DNA of 64,000 nucleotides. It comes from Albimonas sp963816545 (GTDB lineage: Bacteria; Pseudomonadota; Alphaproteobacteria; Rhodobacterales; Rhodobacteraceae). The notes under the pieces are model-generated. The model made no database searches. It was not told the origin of the DNA and worked only from the letters and a program-made list of their open reading frames with translations. Of the stretch, positions 37,073-45,329 are shown piece after piece. Position 1 is the stretch's first letter. Every line of letters starts with the position of its first letter. The stretch is from assembly GCA_963816545.1 (NCBI GenBank), contig CAWFLE010000007.1, positions 682,001-746,000 on the forward strand. The letters are read 5' to 3'. The position numbers were made by a program, and so were the translations under genes.

Positions 37073-38127
37073 ATGATCCTGGGCTTCGGGGACGCGCGCG
37101 TCGGCCTCTTCAACGGGGCCCTGTGGCGACAGCGGCGGGAGATCGCGCAGGTCACCGGCCTGCGCCCCGTCCGCCGCTTCCGCAGCGCCGCCGGCCTGAC
37201 CGCCGTGGCGGGCTGGGGGCGGAAGGACACCGCCGCCCGCGCCCGCGCCGCGGCCGCGAAGGCCGGCGCGCCCTACTGGTCGCTGGAGGACGGGTTCTTC
37301 CGCTCCCTCTCCCCGGCGCCGCCGAGCCCACGCTCTCCTACATCCTCGACCGCAGGGGCGTCTACTATGACGCCTCGGGCCCCTCCGATCTGGAGGAGAT
37401 GGTCGCCGCCCGGGCCGCCGACCCCGCCCGCGCCGCCCGGGACGCTGCGCCGGCGCTGGAGGCGCTTGCGGCAGGCCTCTCGAAGTACAACGTCTTCTCG
37501 CCCGAGGCGCGGACGGCGCTGGATGCGCTCGACCCTGATTCCGCGCGCAACGTGCTGATCGCGGACCAGACGCTGGGCGACGCCTCGGTGACCGGCGGCC
37601 TGGCGGGCGTGGGGCGCACGGCCCGGGAGACGTTCCGGGCGATGCTCGCCGCCGCGGCGGAGGAGAACCCGGACGCGCAACTCGTCCTCAAGGTCCACCC
37701 CGAGACGCGCATGGGCCGCCGGGCCGGCCACCTGGACGCCGATCTGCTGGCCGAGGCCGCCTCCGCCAGCCCCGCCTTCGCCGAGGCGCAGGCGTCGGGC
37801 CGGGTGCGCTTCCTGTCGGAATCGGTCCGGCCCTGCGACCTCTTCGCCCGAACCGGGCGCGCCTACGTCCTGACCTCGCTCATCGGCTTCGAGGCGCTGG
37901 CGGCGGGCCTCCCCGTCGCGGTCTTCGGGCGCGCCTTCTACGCCGGCTGGGGCCTGACCGACGACCGCGCGCCGCCCGCGCCCGGCCGCCGCCCCGTGCC
38001 GCTGGAGGCGCTCGCCGCGGCCGCCTACGCCGACTACTGCCGCTGGTTCCACCCCGAGACGCGGGCGCCGATCGCGCTCCCGGAGGCGACCGACCTCCTG
38101 CTCGCGCGCGCCGGCCTCCGCCCCTAG
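37073..38127 (+). CDS. Capsule polysaccharide KpsC-like protein (one frameshift)
   Basis: A protein of about 351 residues. It has MILGFGDARVGLFNGALW, SLEDGFFRSLSPG, LSYILDRRGVYYDASGPSDLE, VLIADQTLGDASVTGG, LKVHPETRMGRRAGHL, and SLIGFEALAAGLPVAVFGRAFYAGWGLTDDR. The last is a capsule-synthesis (KpsC/KpsS, Capsule_synth) signature. KpsC-type enzymes add the Kdo linker on which group 2 capsules grow; this protein covers one Kdo-transferase-like half. A single C is missing in the run at 37311-37314. It is convergent with the export operon (4-bp overlap with the kpsD-like gene). Confidence 0.82.
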
Positions 38128-39296
38128 GGCTGGATGCCCGCGGTCTGGTCGATGGGCGCGATCACCGAGGTGAAGAGGCGCGTCACCTTCCGCAGCTCGG
38201 TCAGCGGCGCGTTGGTCACGAAGATCACGTCGCCGTCGCGCATCCGGAAGTTGCGGGCGGTGAAGAACGCCTGCGGCTCGGTCAGGTCCAGCCGATAGAC
38301 GATGGGCCGGCCCGGCCCCGCAGGCAGCCCCTCGGGCCGCGGGCCGGGCAGCAGCGCGTCGGCCAGCGCCTCAGGCTCGCGGCGGAACAGGAACACGCCG
38401 GTCGGGTCCGCCAGCTCGTCCTGAAGGCCGCGCGCCACGGCGATGGCCGACATCAGGTCGAAGTCGCGCGTCGGGAACTCCAGCTCCGCCTGCACGCTGG
38501 AGGCGCCCAGCACGATGAACCGCTCCTCCACCGGGCTCAGGACCAGCTCGTCCCCGGGCCGCAGGGCCACGTTCAGCGACGGATCGGCATAGATGTCCGA
38601 CAGCATCTCCGAGGCGATCCCGCCATCGCGGCGAATGCGGACCTGCACCTTCTCCGGCGGCTGGGTGGCGCCGCCGGCGACGGCCAGCAGCGGAATCAGC
38701 CGCTCCCCCCCGCTGCAGCGGATAGGCGCCGGCGCCCCCACGGCGCCCTGGATGCTGATCATCCGGCTCCGCGGAGAGGCGATGCGCACGTCCACCTCCG
38801 GCGACAGGGTGAACGGCGCGAGCCCCCCGCGGATGCGGTCGCGCACCTGCGCGAGCGTCGCGCCCGCCGCGCGGATCTGGCCGGCGAAGGGCACGTAAAC
38901 CCGTCCGTCGTCATCGACCGGCGTTCCCTCCAGCACAGCGGGTCCGCCGCCAGTGCGGCCGTTCCCGGTGCGGAACAGCGTGCCGCCCTCGCGCTCCCAG
39001 ATCACGATGTCCAGCAGGTCTCCCCGCCCGATGCGCTCGTCGCTGATCGGCGCGGCGTCGAGATAGGCGGGCGGATAGCCGTAGGCGGAGGCGCTGGCGA
39101 GCGTCGCGACCACGTCCGCCGTCAGCGGCGCGACCAGCGCCTCCAGATCCCCCGGCTGCTCCGCGGTGGTGATCTGCGAGGCGAGCGGACCGCTTCGCGG
39201 CAGGGTCGAGCATCCGGCGAGGATCAGGACCGCCGCGATCGCGCAACAGGCCGCCACGCCACGCGGACAGGCGCGCGCCGTCAAAGCTCCGGACAT
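38124..39296 (-). CDS. Capsule polysaccharide export outer-membrane lipoprotein, Wza/KpsD-like
   Basis: A 390-residue lipoprotein: signal peptide with lipobox LILAGC (Cys29), then a Poly_export domain (RIGRGDLLDIVIWEREGG, GRVYVPFAGQIRAAGATLAQVRDRI) and SLBB repeats (VSIQ-like ISIQGAVGAPAPI, LRPGDELVLSP). It should form the outer-membrane channel that passes capsule to the cell surface. It is last in a run of four co-oriented export genes, 90 bp after the KpsE-like gene. It has no large C-terminal membrane barrel domain, as usual for this type. Confidence 0.85.
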   Translation of the reverse strand: MSGALTARACPRGVAACCAIAAVLILAGCSTLPRSGPLASQITTAEQPGDLEALVAPLTADVVATLASASAYGYPPAYLDAAPISDERIGRGDLLDIVIWEREGGTLFRTGNGRTGGGPAVLEGTPVDDDGRVYVPFAGQIRAAGATLAQVRDRIRGGLAPFTLSPEVDVRIASPRSRMISIQGAVGAPAPIRCSGGERLIPLLAVAGGATQPPEKVQVRIRRDGGIASEMLSDIYADPSLNVALRPGDELVLSPVEERFIVLGASSVQAELEFPTRDFDLMSAIAVARGLQDELADPTGVFLFRREPEALADALLPGPRPEGLPAGPGRPIVYRLDLTEPQAFFTARNFRMRDGDVIFVTNAPLTELRKVTRLFTSVIAPIDQTAGIQP

Positions 39297-39386
39297 AGAT
39301 ATGGATCCCGCTGCCGCTCCCGTTCGCCGACCTTCATGGCGCCTCGGCGCCGGGCCTGCAAGCCGGCGCCGGGACGCGCATGGGCC

Positions 39387-40721
39387 TCAGCGGCGGTCGC
39401 GGATGTTGTAGATGATGAGCACCAGCGTCGACCACGCCACGAGCGCGAGGAAGAAGATGCCGACCGTCATCAGAAGCCGCAGCGGATACTGCGCCTCCTG
39501 CGACAGCGTCGGGCGGATATGCGGCGACAGGTAGCGCTGCTGCTTCTGACCTTCGAACAGGGCCCGGTCATAGGCCGCGCGCGCCGAGACGTAGGCGTCC
39601 TCCGCGAAGCGCAGATCGACCTGCAGCTTCTCGTACTCCGCCAGAAGGTCCGCGAGCGGCCGGCCGCTCCCGTCGTCCGCCGCCTCGCCCGTCACGGCGC
39701 CCCGCTCCGAGGCGATGCGGCTGCGCAGGCTCTCGATCCGCTGGCGCAGGTAGGGGAGCTCGGTGGCCCGCTCTCCCACCAGCTCGGTGCGGGTGTTCAG
39801 CTCGATCTCCGCCTCGGCGAGCTTCTCCTCCAGCGAGGCCACGAGCTGGGACGACGCGATGGCGTTCGCCTCAGGGTTGATCTCCTGCTCGAACCGCCGG
39901 AAGCTCCGCACGTCCAGGCGCGCGTCGCGCAGACGCTCCTCCGCCGCGGCCAGCGCCTCGGAGGCGACCGTGACGGCGTCCTCCCGCGCCTCTTCGGAGA
40001 GCTGGTTCACCAGCCGGGTGCTCTCGCGCAGCGCAAGCTCCGACACCGCCTGCGCATCCTCCGCCCGGAAGGCGCGGGCGGTGAAGGTGACGATGCCGGT
40101 GCCCCCGTCGAAGGTGACGTCCGTCATCCAGCGCCAGTAGTCGTTCACGTCCTCCAGCGAGGCCCCGTCCGCCAGCCGGAACACCACGTCCTCCTGCGGA
40201 AGCCCGTACCACTCGCGATAGGGCAACTCGGCCAGCGCGGTCTCCACCATCTGCTGGCTTCGCAGGAACTCGTAGATGACCTGCGCGTCCGTGCTCGTCG
40301 CCCCGAGCGAATTTCCGAGGGCGCCCAGGAACTCGGTCGGCGCCACGGCCTCGCCGCTGCGGATCGAGAAGGCGACGGTCGAGGCGTACTGGTCCGCCGC
40401 GCGGGTGTAGAGATAGGTCCCCGCCGCGATGGTGGGCAGGATCACCGCCAGCACGAAACTGATCGCCACCATCCGGTGGCGGCGACGCGGCTTCGCGGGC
40501 TTCGCGGCCTGACGGTCGCGGCTCGCGGGATGGCGGACCACGTCGCCCCTCTTGGGCTCCGGCCTGGCGGGCTTCGGGGCCGGCTTGGGCGCGGCCTTCG
40601 GCTTGGGCTTGTCGTCCTTCGCAGGCGCAGACGTCTTGTCGGGGGAAGCGGCGCCGGCCTCCTCCGTCTTCTTCGGCGTCTGCTCCGCCTTCGCTTCCGC
40701 GCTCTGTCCCGGCGGGGTCAT
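39387..40721 (-). CDS. Capsule export inner-membrane protein, KpsE-like (PCP family)
   Basis: A 444-residue protein with a long Lys/Pro/Ala-rich cytoplasmic N-terminus (about residues 1-80), a transmembrane helix (MVAISFVLAVILPTIAAGTYL), a periplasmic coiled-coil region rich in Glu/Arg/Ala (about 220-380), and a C-terminal helix (LLMTVGIFFLALVAWSTLVLII). This two-helix layout and the PLRLLM motif match KpsE/BexC co-polymerase proteins that bridge the ABC transporter and the outer-membrane channel. Its ATG overlaps the kpsT stop (ATGA). The basic, proline-rich tail is longer than usual. Confidence 0.85.
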   Translation of the reverse strand: MTPPGQSAEAKAEQTPKKTEEAGAASPDKTSAPAKDDKPKPKAAPKPAPKPARPEPKRGDVVRHPASRDRQAAKPAKPRRRHRMVAISFVLAVILPTIAAGTYLYTRAADQYASTVAFSIRSGEAVAPTEFLGALGNSLGATSTDAQVIYEFLRSQQMVETALAELPYREWYGLPQEDVVFRLADGASLEDVNDYWRWMTDVTFDGGTGIVTFTARAFRAEDAQAVSELALRESTRLVNQLSEEAREDAVTVASEALAAAEERLRDARLDVRSFRRFEQEINPEANAIASSQLVASLEEKLAEAEIELNTRTELVGERATELPYLRQRIESLRSRIASERGAVTGEAADDGSGRPLADLLAEYEKLQVDLRFAEDAYVSARAAYDRALFEGQKQQRYLSPHIRPTLSQEAQYPLRLLMTVGIFFLALVAWSTLVLIIYNIRDRR

Positions 40722-41404
40722 CAGGCTCTCCCTCCGCGCTTGGTGGTCGGCTCGCCCATATTGCGGTCGTGCACCTCCAGCGCGTCCTCAAGATCGTCGT
40801 AGTAGGTCAACCGCCCGTTCTCCAGAACGATCCCGGCGTCGCAGTATTCCTTCACCGTGGAGGTGGAGTGCGAAACCATCAGGATGTTCGAGGTCTCCGC
40901 CTTCTCCCGGAAGGCTTCGGCGCACTTGCGCTTGAAGGCGGCGTCCCCCACCGCCGTGATCTCGTCGACCAGATATAGGTCGAATTGCACCGCCATCGAC
41001 ACCCCGAACGCAAGCCGCGCCTTCATGCCTGAAGAGTAGGTGGAGACCGGCATGTCGAAGAAGTCTCCGATCTCGGCGAACTCCTGCACCCGCTCCATCA
41101 TGTCCTCCGTGTCCACGCCGTAGATGCGGGCCACGAAGCGGGTGTTCTGCCGCCCCGTCAGCGCATTATGGAACGCGCCGCGGAAGCCGAGCGGCCAGGA
41201 CACTTCCACATGGCGGATGATCTCTCCCGAGTCGGGCAGCGAGGATCCTCCGATCATGGCCAGCAAAGTGGACTTCCCCGCGCCGTTGCGGCCCAGGATC
41301 CCGATGTTGCGGCCGCGCGGGAGGTCGAGGGTCACGTCCTCGATGACCGTGCGCCAGTCGCTCCCGACCTTGAAGGATTTGGTGACGTTGCGAAGGCTTA
41401 TCAT
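40721..41404 (-). CDS. kpsT: Capsule export ABC transporter ATP-binding protein, KpsT-like
   Basis: A protein of about 227 residues from the ATG at 41404 (MISLRNVTKSFKVG), which overlaps the stop of the permease gene. Walker A GRNGAGKST, Q-loop region WPLGFRGAFHNALTGRQNTRF, signature YSSGMKARLAFG, Walker B LYLVDEITAVGD and H-loop MVSHSTSTV are all present. GF-x-GAF-H-x-x-LTGR is characteristic of polysaccharide exporters. It energises capsule export with the KpsM-like permease. An upstream in-frame start would add 55 residues without similarity. Confidence 0.93.
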   Translation of the reverse strand: MISLRNVTKSFKVGSDWRTVIEDVTLDLPRGRNIGILGRNGAGKSTLLAMIGGSSLPDSGEIIRHVEVSWPLGFRGAFHNALTGRQNTRFVARIYGVDTEDMMERVQEFAEIGDFFDMPVSTYSSGMKARLAFGVSMAVQFDLYLVDEITAVGDAAFKRKCAEAFREKAETSNILMVSHSTSTVKEYCDAGIVLENGRLTYYDDLEDALEVHDRNMGEPTTKRGGRA

Positions 41405-42186
41405 TGATCCACGATCCGCGCCTTGAGGACCCGCAGGAAGAGAATTCCGAAGAAGAGCGGCGTCAGCGACGCGGCCAGGAGGTACGGAAAGGATACGAAC
41501 AGAGGATCGTATATCGGATAGAATGCGGACCGCATCAACGCCGTGACGTAAATCAGCGGGTTCCACCACAGGATCTGCTGCGCCTGGAACGGCAGGTCCT
41601 CATAAAGGAAGAACACGCCCGAGATCAGGAACAGCGGCCGGTTGATGATCGCGTAGGTCCGCTTCCAGGTCGGCGAATAGGCGAAGAGGACGCAGTTCAG
41701 CGCCCCCACGCCCAGCCCGAGGCCCGAGCTGAACAGCACCGCCTCGAACAGCGCCGCGAAATCGAGCGTCAGGTCATGGCCCGTGATGACCCACAACGAG
41801 CCGAGCACCAGCGAGCTCACGAAGAACACCGTGATGAACTGCAGCACGAACCGCGCGATCACCGCGTCGATCAGCGTCACCCGCGGGAACGTCAGCAGCG
41901 GCCGGTTCACGGAGATGGAATCGCTCACCACCGTCGAGATGTCCCGGTAGAAGTGGAAGATCATGTACCCGGTCGCGTAATACATCGGGAAGCTGTCGCC
42001 CAGCGGCGGACGACGCGCGATCTGGCTGAACACCACCGACAGGATCACGATGAAACCGACCGGCTCCAGCACCGCCCAGATGTAGCCGCCCATGCTGCGG
42101 CCGTAGCGGGTGGACATCTCGCGCATCACCAGCGCGGCCAGCACCCGGCCCTGCATCTGCATTCTGGAAAGGCGGGGAGCGGCCAT
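41401..42186 (-). CDS. kpsM: Capsule export ABC transporter permease, KpsM-like
   Basis: A 261-residue ABC-2 type permease with six predicted helices. Conserved points are VLAALVMREMSTRYGRSMGGYIWAVLEP near the start, YATGYMIFHFYRDIS, and GVFFLYEDLPFQAQQILWWNPLIYVTALMRSAFYP at the end. First gene of the export unit (permease, ATPase, KpsE-like, Wza/KpsD-like). No sugar-synthesis genes are in the window, so the capsule type cannot be predicted. Confidence 0.92.
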   Translation of the reverse strand: MAAPRLSRMQMQGRVLAALVMREMSTRYGRSMGGYIWAVLEPVGFIVILSVVFSQIARRPPLGDSFPMYYATGYMIFHFYRDISTVVSDSISVNRPLLTFPRVTLIDAVIARFVLQFITVFFVSSLVLGSLWVITGHDLTLDFAALFEAVLFSSGLGLGVGALNCVLFAYSPTWKRTYAIINRPLFLISGVFFLYEDLPFQAQQILWWNPLIYVTALMRSAFYPIYDPLFVSFPYLLAASLTPLFFGILFLRVLKARIVDQ

Positions 42187-42319
42187 GTCCGCGGCATCCG
42201 TTGGGTTTCGGGGCGGCCCCGGCCGGGAGGCGGGGCGGCGGGAACCCTTGGTTCTCCGCCTGTTCCGCCAATCTAGCCGCCCCGCCTGGCCGAGCCAAGG
42301 CGGCCGGGGCGCGGCCCTT

Positions 42320-42682
42320 TCACCCGTCCTCGTTGACCCAGTCGATGGCCTGCGCCTCCTCCTCGGGCAGAAAGAAGCGCATCTCCTCGCCGAAGAGCGT
42401 ATCCGACAGCGCGTCGCCCCAGTCCTGCGCGTCGCGCTCGCCGATGATGGCGGTCCGTCCGAAGCGCGAGGCGTAGGCGCTGTCGAACTTCACCTCCTCC
42501 CACAGCTCGCCCGGCGCCTCGCCCGAGACCGCTTCCAGCCGGATCAGGAAGCGCAGCTCGTCGCGCCCCTCCAGCAGGTCGTGGATCTCGGGAGCCGCCT
42601 GCTCGACGTCGTCCTGGGTGAGTTCGTCGCGGATGGTGACCGGCAGCACGCCCCGGTCGTTCACGATGCCCAGCTCGATCAT
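42320..42682 (-). CDS. STAS/SpoIIAA-like protein
   Basis: A 120-residue soluble protein: MIELGIVNDRGVLPVTIRDELTQDDVE, then LLEGRDELRFLIRLEAVSGEAPGELWEEVKFDSAYASRFGRTAIIGERDAQDWG. This is the pattern of the SpoIIAA-like (formerly DUF3478) STAS family. The phosphorylatable Ser of true anti-anti-sigma factors is not evident. Role unknown; often found near stress or transport genes. It has a GGAGG ribosome site and is a single unit 52 bp after the rhodanese gene. Confidence 0.75.
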   Translation of the reverse strand: MIELGIVNDRGVLPVTIRDELTQDDVEQAAPEIHDLLEGRDELRFLIRLEAVSGEAPGELWEEVKFDSAYASRFGRTAIIGERDAQDWGDALSDTLFGEEMRFFLPEEEAQAIDWVNEDG

Positions 42683-42733
42683 GCGCGTCCTCCTTCGCTT
42701 GCGCGAGGGAGAACGCGCACCGTCGCCCGCCGT

Positions 42734-43104
42734 TCAGCCCATCCGCTTCGGCGCGCCCGACGCCATGTCCGTGCCGACATAGGGCAGCTTCGCCTGCTTC
42801 CAGGCGCCGAAGCCGCCCTCCATGTGCGCGATGCGGTCCAGTCCCGGCCTCGAGGCCGCCCGCGCCACCTTTCCGGACCGGGCGCCCGAGCCGCAATGCA
42901 GCACGATCCGCTTGTCGGCCTGCGCCCGGCAGCGCCGGGCGTCGAAGAAGGCCATCGGCATCAGCAGCGCGCCCTCGATATGCTCGAACATGTATTCCTG
43001 CGGCGTGCGCACGTCGATCAGCACGATCTCGCGGCGCTCCGGCGCCTCGGGCGACCTGCTGCGGGGTCCAGGTCTCGAAGCTGGCGCCTAGGCTCGGTCT
43101 TCAT
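42734..43104 (-). CDS. Rhodanese-like sulfurtransferase (frameshifts near the start)
   Basis: A single rhodanese domain of about 120 residues: ATG at 43104 (MKTEP), then in shifted frames SFETWTPQQVA and EIVLIDVRTPQEYMFEHIEGALLMPM, active site LHCGSGARSGK with catalytic Cys, and MEGGFGAWKQAKLP. Two single-base indels (near 43085 and 43055) separate the first 35 residues from the intact rest. It lies 11 bp after a persulfide-dioxygenase-type gene and probably works with it in sulfide or persulfide disposal. Confidence 0.8.
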
Positions 43105-43115
43105 GGTTTCCTCCT

Positions 43116-44016
43116 TCAGAAGCGGTTGGCGGGGATCTTGAAGTAGCTGCGGCCGTCCGCCTCGGGCTCCGCCAGCCTGCCCGCCGCGAAGATTGACACT
43201 GGAGCGCGTACAGGATCCGGTCCGGCAGCGCCAGCGTCGCGTCACGCGCCTCGCGCAGCGCGATGAATTCGGCCTCGGACTTGCCCGCCGCAACATGCGG
43301 GTTGTTCGCCTTGTGCTCGGCGACCATGCCCTCCCAGGCCGGCCCCTCGCGGCGCCCTCCGCGCCGTAGTCGTGGCCCACGAACAGCCGCGTCTCGTCGG
43401 GCAGCGCGAGGATCCTCTGGATCGACCCCCACAGCACCTTGGCCGAGCCGCCCGGGAAGTCCGCGCGCGAACTGCCGACATCGTAGTGCATCAGCGTGTC
43501 ATGCACGAAGGCCGCGTCCCCCACCACATAGGTGATCGACCCCAGCGTATGCCCCGGAGACAGCATCACCCGCACGTTCAGGCTCCCGATCCGGAACTCC
43601 TCGCCATCCGCGAACAGCCGGTCGAAATCCGCCTCCGGGTCGAAGGCGTCGGGCATGTGGTAGATCCCGCGCCACAGCTCCGCGATCTCGCGCACCTTTT
43701 CGCCGATGGCGGTCGGCGCGCCCAGCCGCTCCTTCAGCCAGGAAGACGCCATCAGGTGGTCGGCATGGGGATGGGTGTCGAGGATCCACTCCACCTCCAG
43801 CCCCTTCCGCGCCACGTAGTCCAGGATCTCCTGCGCCGCCGCGTCGCGGATGCGCGCCGCCGCCGGGTCGAAATCCCTCACCACGTCGATCAGCGCGGCC
43901 TTCTTTGTGGCCGGATCCGAGACCACGTACTGGATCGACCCGGAGGCCCTCTCATAGAACCCCGCCACGACGGGAGACCCTGCGCCGCGGGAGGGGCTTT
44001 CCTTCATCTGGGGCAT
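43116..44016 (-). CDS. MBL-fold persulfide dioxygenase-like protein (frameshifts)
   Basis: About 300 residues in the ETHE1/Blh family of iron-dependent persulfide dioxygenases. Features: SIQYVVSDPATKKAALIDVVRDFDP, metal site DTHPHADHLMAS, VMLSPGHTLGSITYVVGDAAFVHDTLMHYDVG, and VGHDYGA. Three indels follow: one lost C near 43351 before REGPAWEGMVAEHKANNPHV, and two near 43195 and 43180 before the normal ending RLAEPEADGRSYFKIPANRF. The next gene is a rhodanese, the usual partner. The upstream region is unusually AT-rich, consistent with a BigR/ArsR-type operator. Confidence 0.82.
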
Positions 44017-44060
44017 CGCCGCTCTCCTGATATGCTATGTTATGAATTTAAGTGTGGAAT
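44017..44060 (-). promoter_or_regulatory. AT-rich promoter/operator of the persulfide dioxygenase unit
   Basis: On the coding strand the sequence CTTAAATTCATAACATAGCA precedes TATCAGGAGAGCGG and the ATG. It is a rare AT-rich island here and contains CATA at 5-bp steps. It would fit a promoter overlapped by a repressor site. Low confidence in detail. Confidence 0.4.
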
Positions 44061-44095
44061 TCAGCCGGGGCCATCCCCTGCGACCGCCCGCCGCC

Positions 44096-45088
44096 CTAGA
44101 TCAGGCGCAGCCGCCGGATCAGCCACACCTCCAGCCCGGTCACCAGCGCCAGCAGCGCGCAGAAGCCCGCGAAGCCCCAGTCGCTCTCCAACCCCGGCAG
44201 CCCGCCGAGGTTCACCCCCAGCAGCCCCGTCAGAAACCCCAGCGGCAGGAACAGGGCGGACACGATCGACAGCAAGTACATCGACCGGTTCATCCGCTCC
44301 GACGCCTCGGAGGCGATCTGGTCGGCGAGCGCCGCGGACCGCTCCCGCATCAGGTCCAGGTCCTCGACCATGCGCGTCAGACGGTCGCCCGTCTCGGCCA
44401 GGCTCTCCAGGTCCGCGCCGTCCAGCACGCCCCGGTCCGTCCGCGTCAGCGCCGCCACCGCATCCCGCTGCGGCCCCAGATACCGGCGCAGCGGGATCGC
44501 CACCCGCCGGATCCGCGTCAGCGCGTCGGACATGTCGTCGGGGTCCATCTGCGGCCGCTCGGGCGTGTCCTCGGCCATCGCCTCGTCCTCAAGCGCCGCG
44601 AGCCGCTCCTCCAGCTCGTCCAGCGTGGGCTCCATCCGCTCCGTCAGCCGCTCCGCGAGCGCGGCAAGGAACCGGCCCGGCGTCTCCGGGCCCCTGCCCG
44701 CCTCCGCCTGCGCCCGCAGGTCGCCCAGCGCCCAGAGCCGGCGCAGCGTGACGCTCACGATCCGCCCCGGCGCGACGTAGAGCCGGGCCGAGACCATGTC
44801 CTGCGGCTCCGCCCCCTCGTTGAGGTTGATGCCGCGCAGGAAGACGAGCATGCCCTCGCCCAGAGGCGCCGCCCGCGGCCGCGTGTCCTCGGCCAGCAGC
44901 GCCGCCACGGCCCGCGGCGGCAGGCCCGAGCGGTCGCGCAGCCAGTCGGCCACCCCGGCCGCGTTCCGGTCGAGATGCAGCCACCGCCAGCTCTCGTCCG
45001 CGGGCCCCGCCGCCTCATCCGCCGAAAGGCTGCGCGCCGCGCCGTCCGGCGCGATCTCGAAGGCGCCGAGCAGCCCCGGAACGCTCAT
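44096..45088 (-). CDS. zntB: CorA/ZntB-family metal ion transporter
   Basis: A 330-residue protein from the ATG at 45088 (MSVPGLLGAFEI). The large soluble N-terminal funnel includes WRWLHLDRNAAGVADWL and LLAEDTRPRAAPLGEGMLVFLRGINLN; a long helix follows (about 150-265). Two C-terminal membrane helices carry the family motif: SIVSALFLPLGFLTGLLGVNLGGLPG, with G-V-N in place of the G-M-N of CorA, as common in ZntB. It moves Zn2+ or Mg2+; direction is unsettled in the family. Palindromic repeat C lies in its upstream region. GC-rich leader sequence upstream is not coding. Confidence 0.85.
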   Translation of the reverse strand: MSVPGLLGAFEIAPDGAARSLSADEAAGPADESWRWLHLDRNAAGVADWLRDRSGLPPRAVAALLAEDTRPRAAPLGEGMLVFLRGINLNEGAEPQDMVSARLYVAPGRIVSVTLRRLWALGDLRAQAEAGRGPETPGRFLAALAERLTERMEPTLDELEERLAALEDEAMAEDTPERPQMDPDDMSDALTRIRRVAIPLRRYLGPQRDAVAALTRTDRGVLDGADLESLAETGDRLTRMVEDLDLMRERSAALADQIASEASERMNRSMYLLSIVSALFLPLGFLTGLLGVNLGGLPGLESDWGFAGFCALLALVTGLEVWLIRRLRLI

Positions 45089-45175
45089 CCGCCGCCGCGC
45101 CCCGACGCCATGTCTCCTCCCCCGACGACCCCGCCGCAGGATGGACCGCCGCGCCCAAGCGGCAACCGCTCCGCA

Positions 45176-45329
45176 GGCGCCGCGCCGACCCTCGCGCCCC
45201 TGGCTCCGCGCACGCCCGCGGCGCATGGCGGACGGTCCGCCTCTGGCGACGGTCGCCAGACGGCGACCGGCCCGCAACGCGCCGCGGGCGCCTCCGATCC
45301 CGGAGGCGGAACCTTCGCGCGGCGCCGCC
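45176..45329 (+). repeat. Nested palindromic intergenic repeat, copy C
   Basis: Begins GGCGCCGCGCC (45176) and ends GCGCGGCGCC (45317-45326). Inner arms GCCCGCGGCGC / GCGCCGCGGGC, and a central CTCTGGCGACGGTCGCCAGA-like stem. It touches the stop codon of prpE (45330) and lies before the CorA-type gene in the same direction. Confidence 0.78.
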
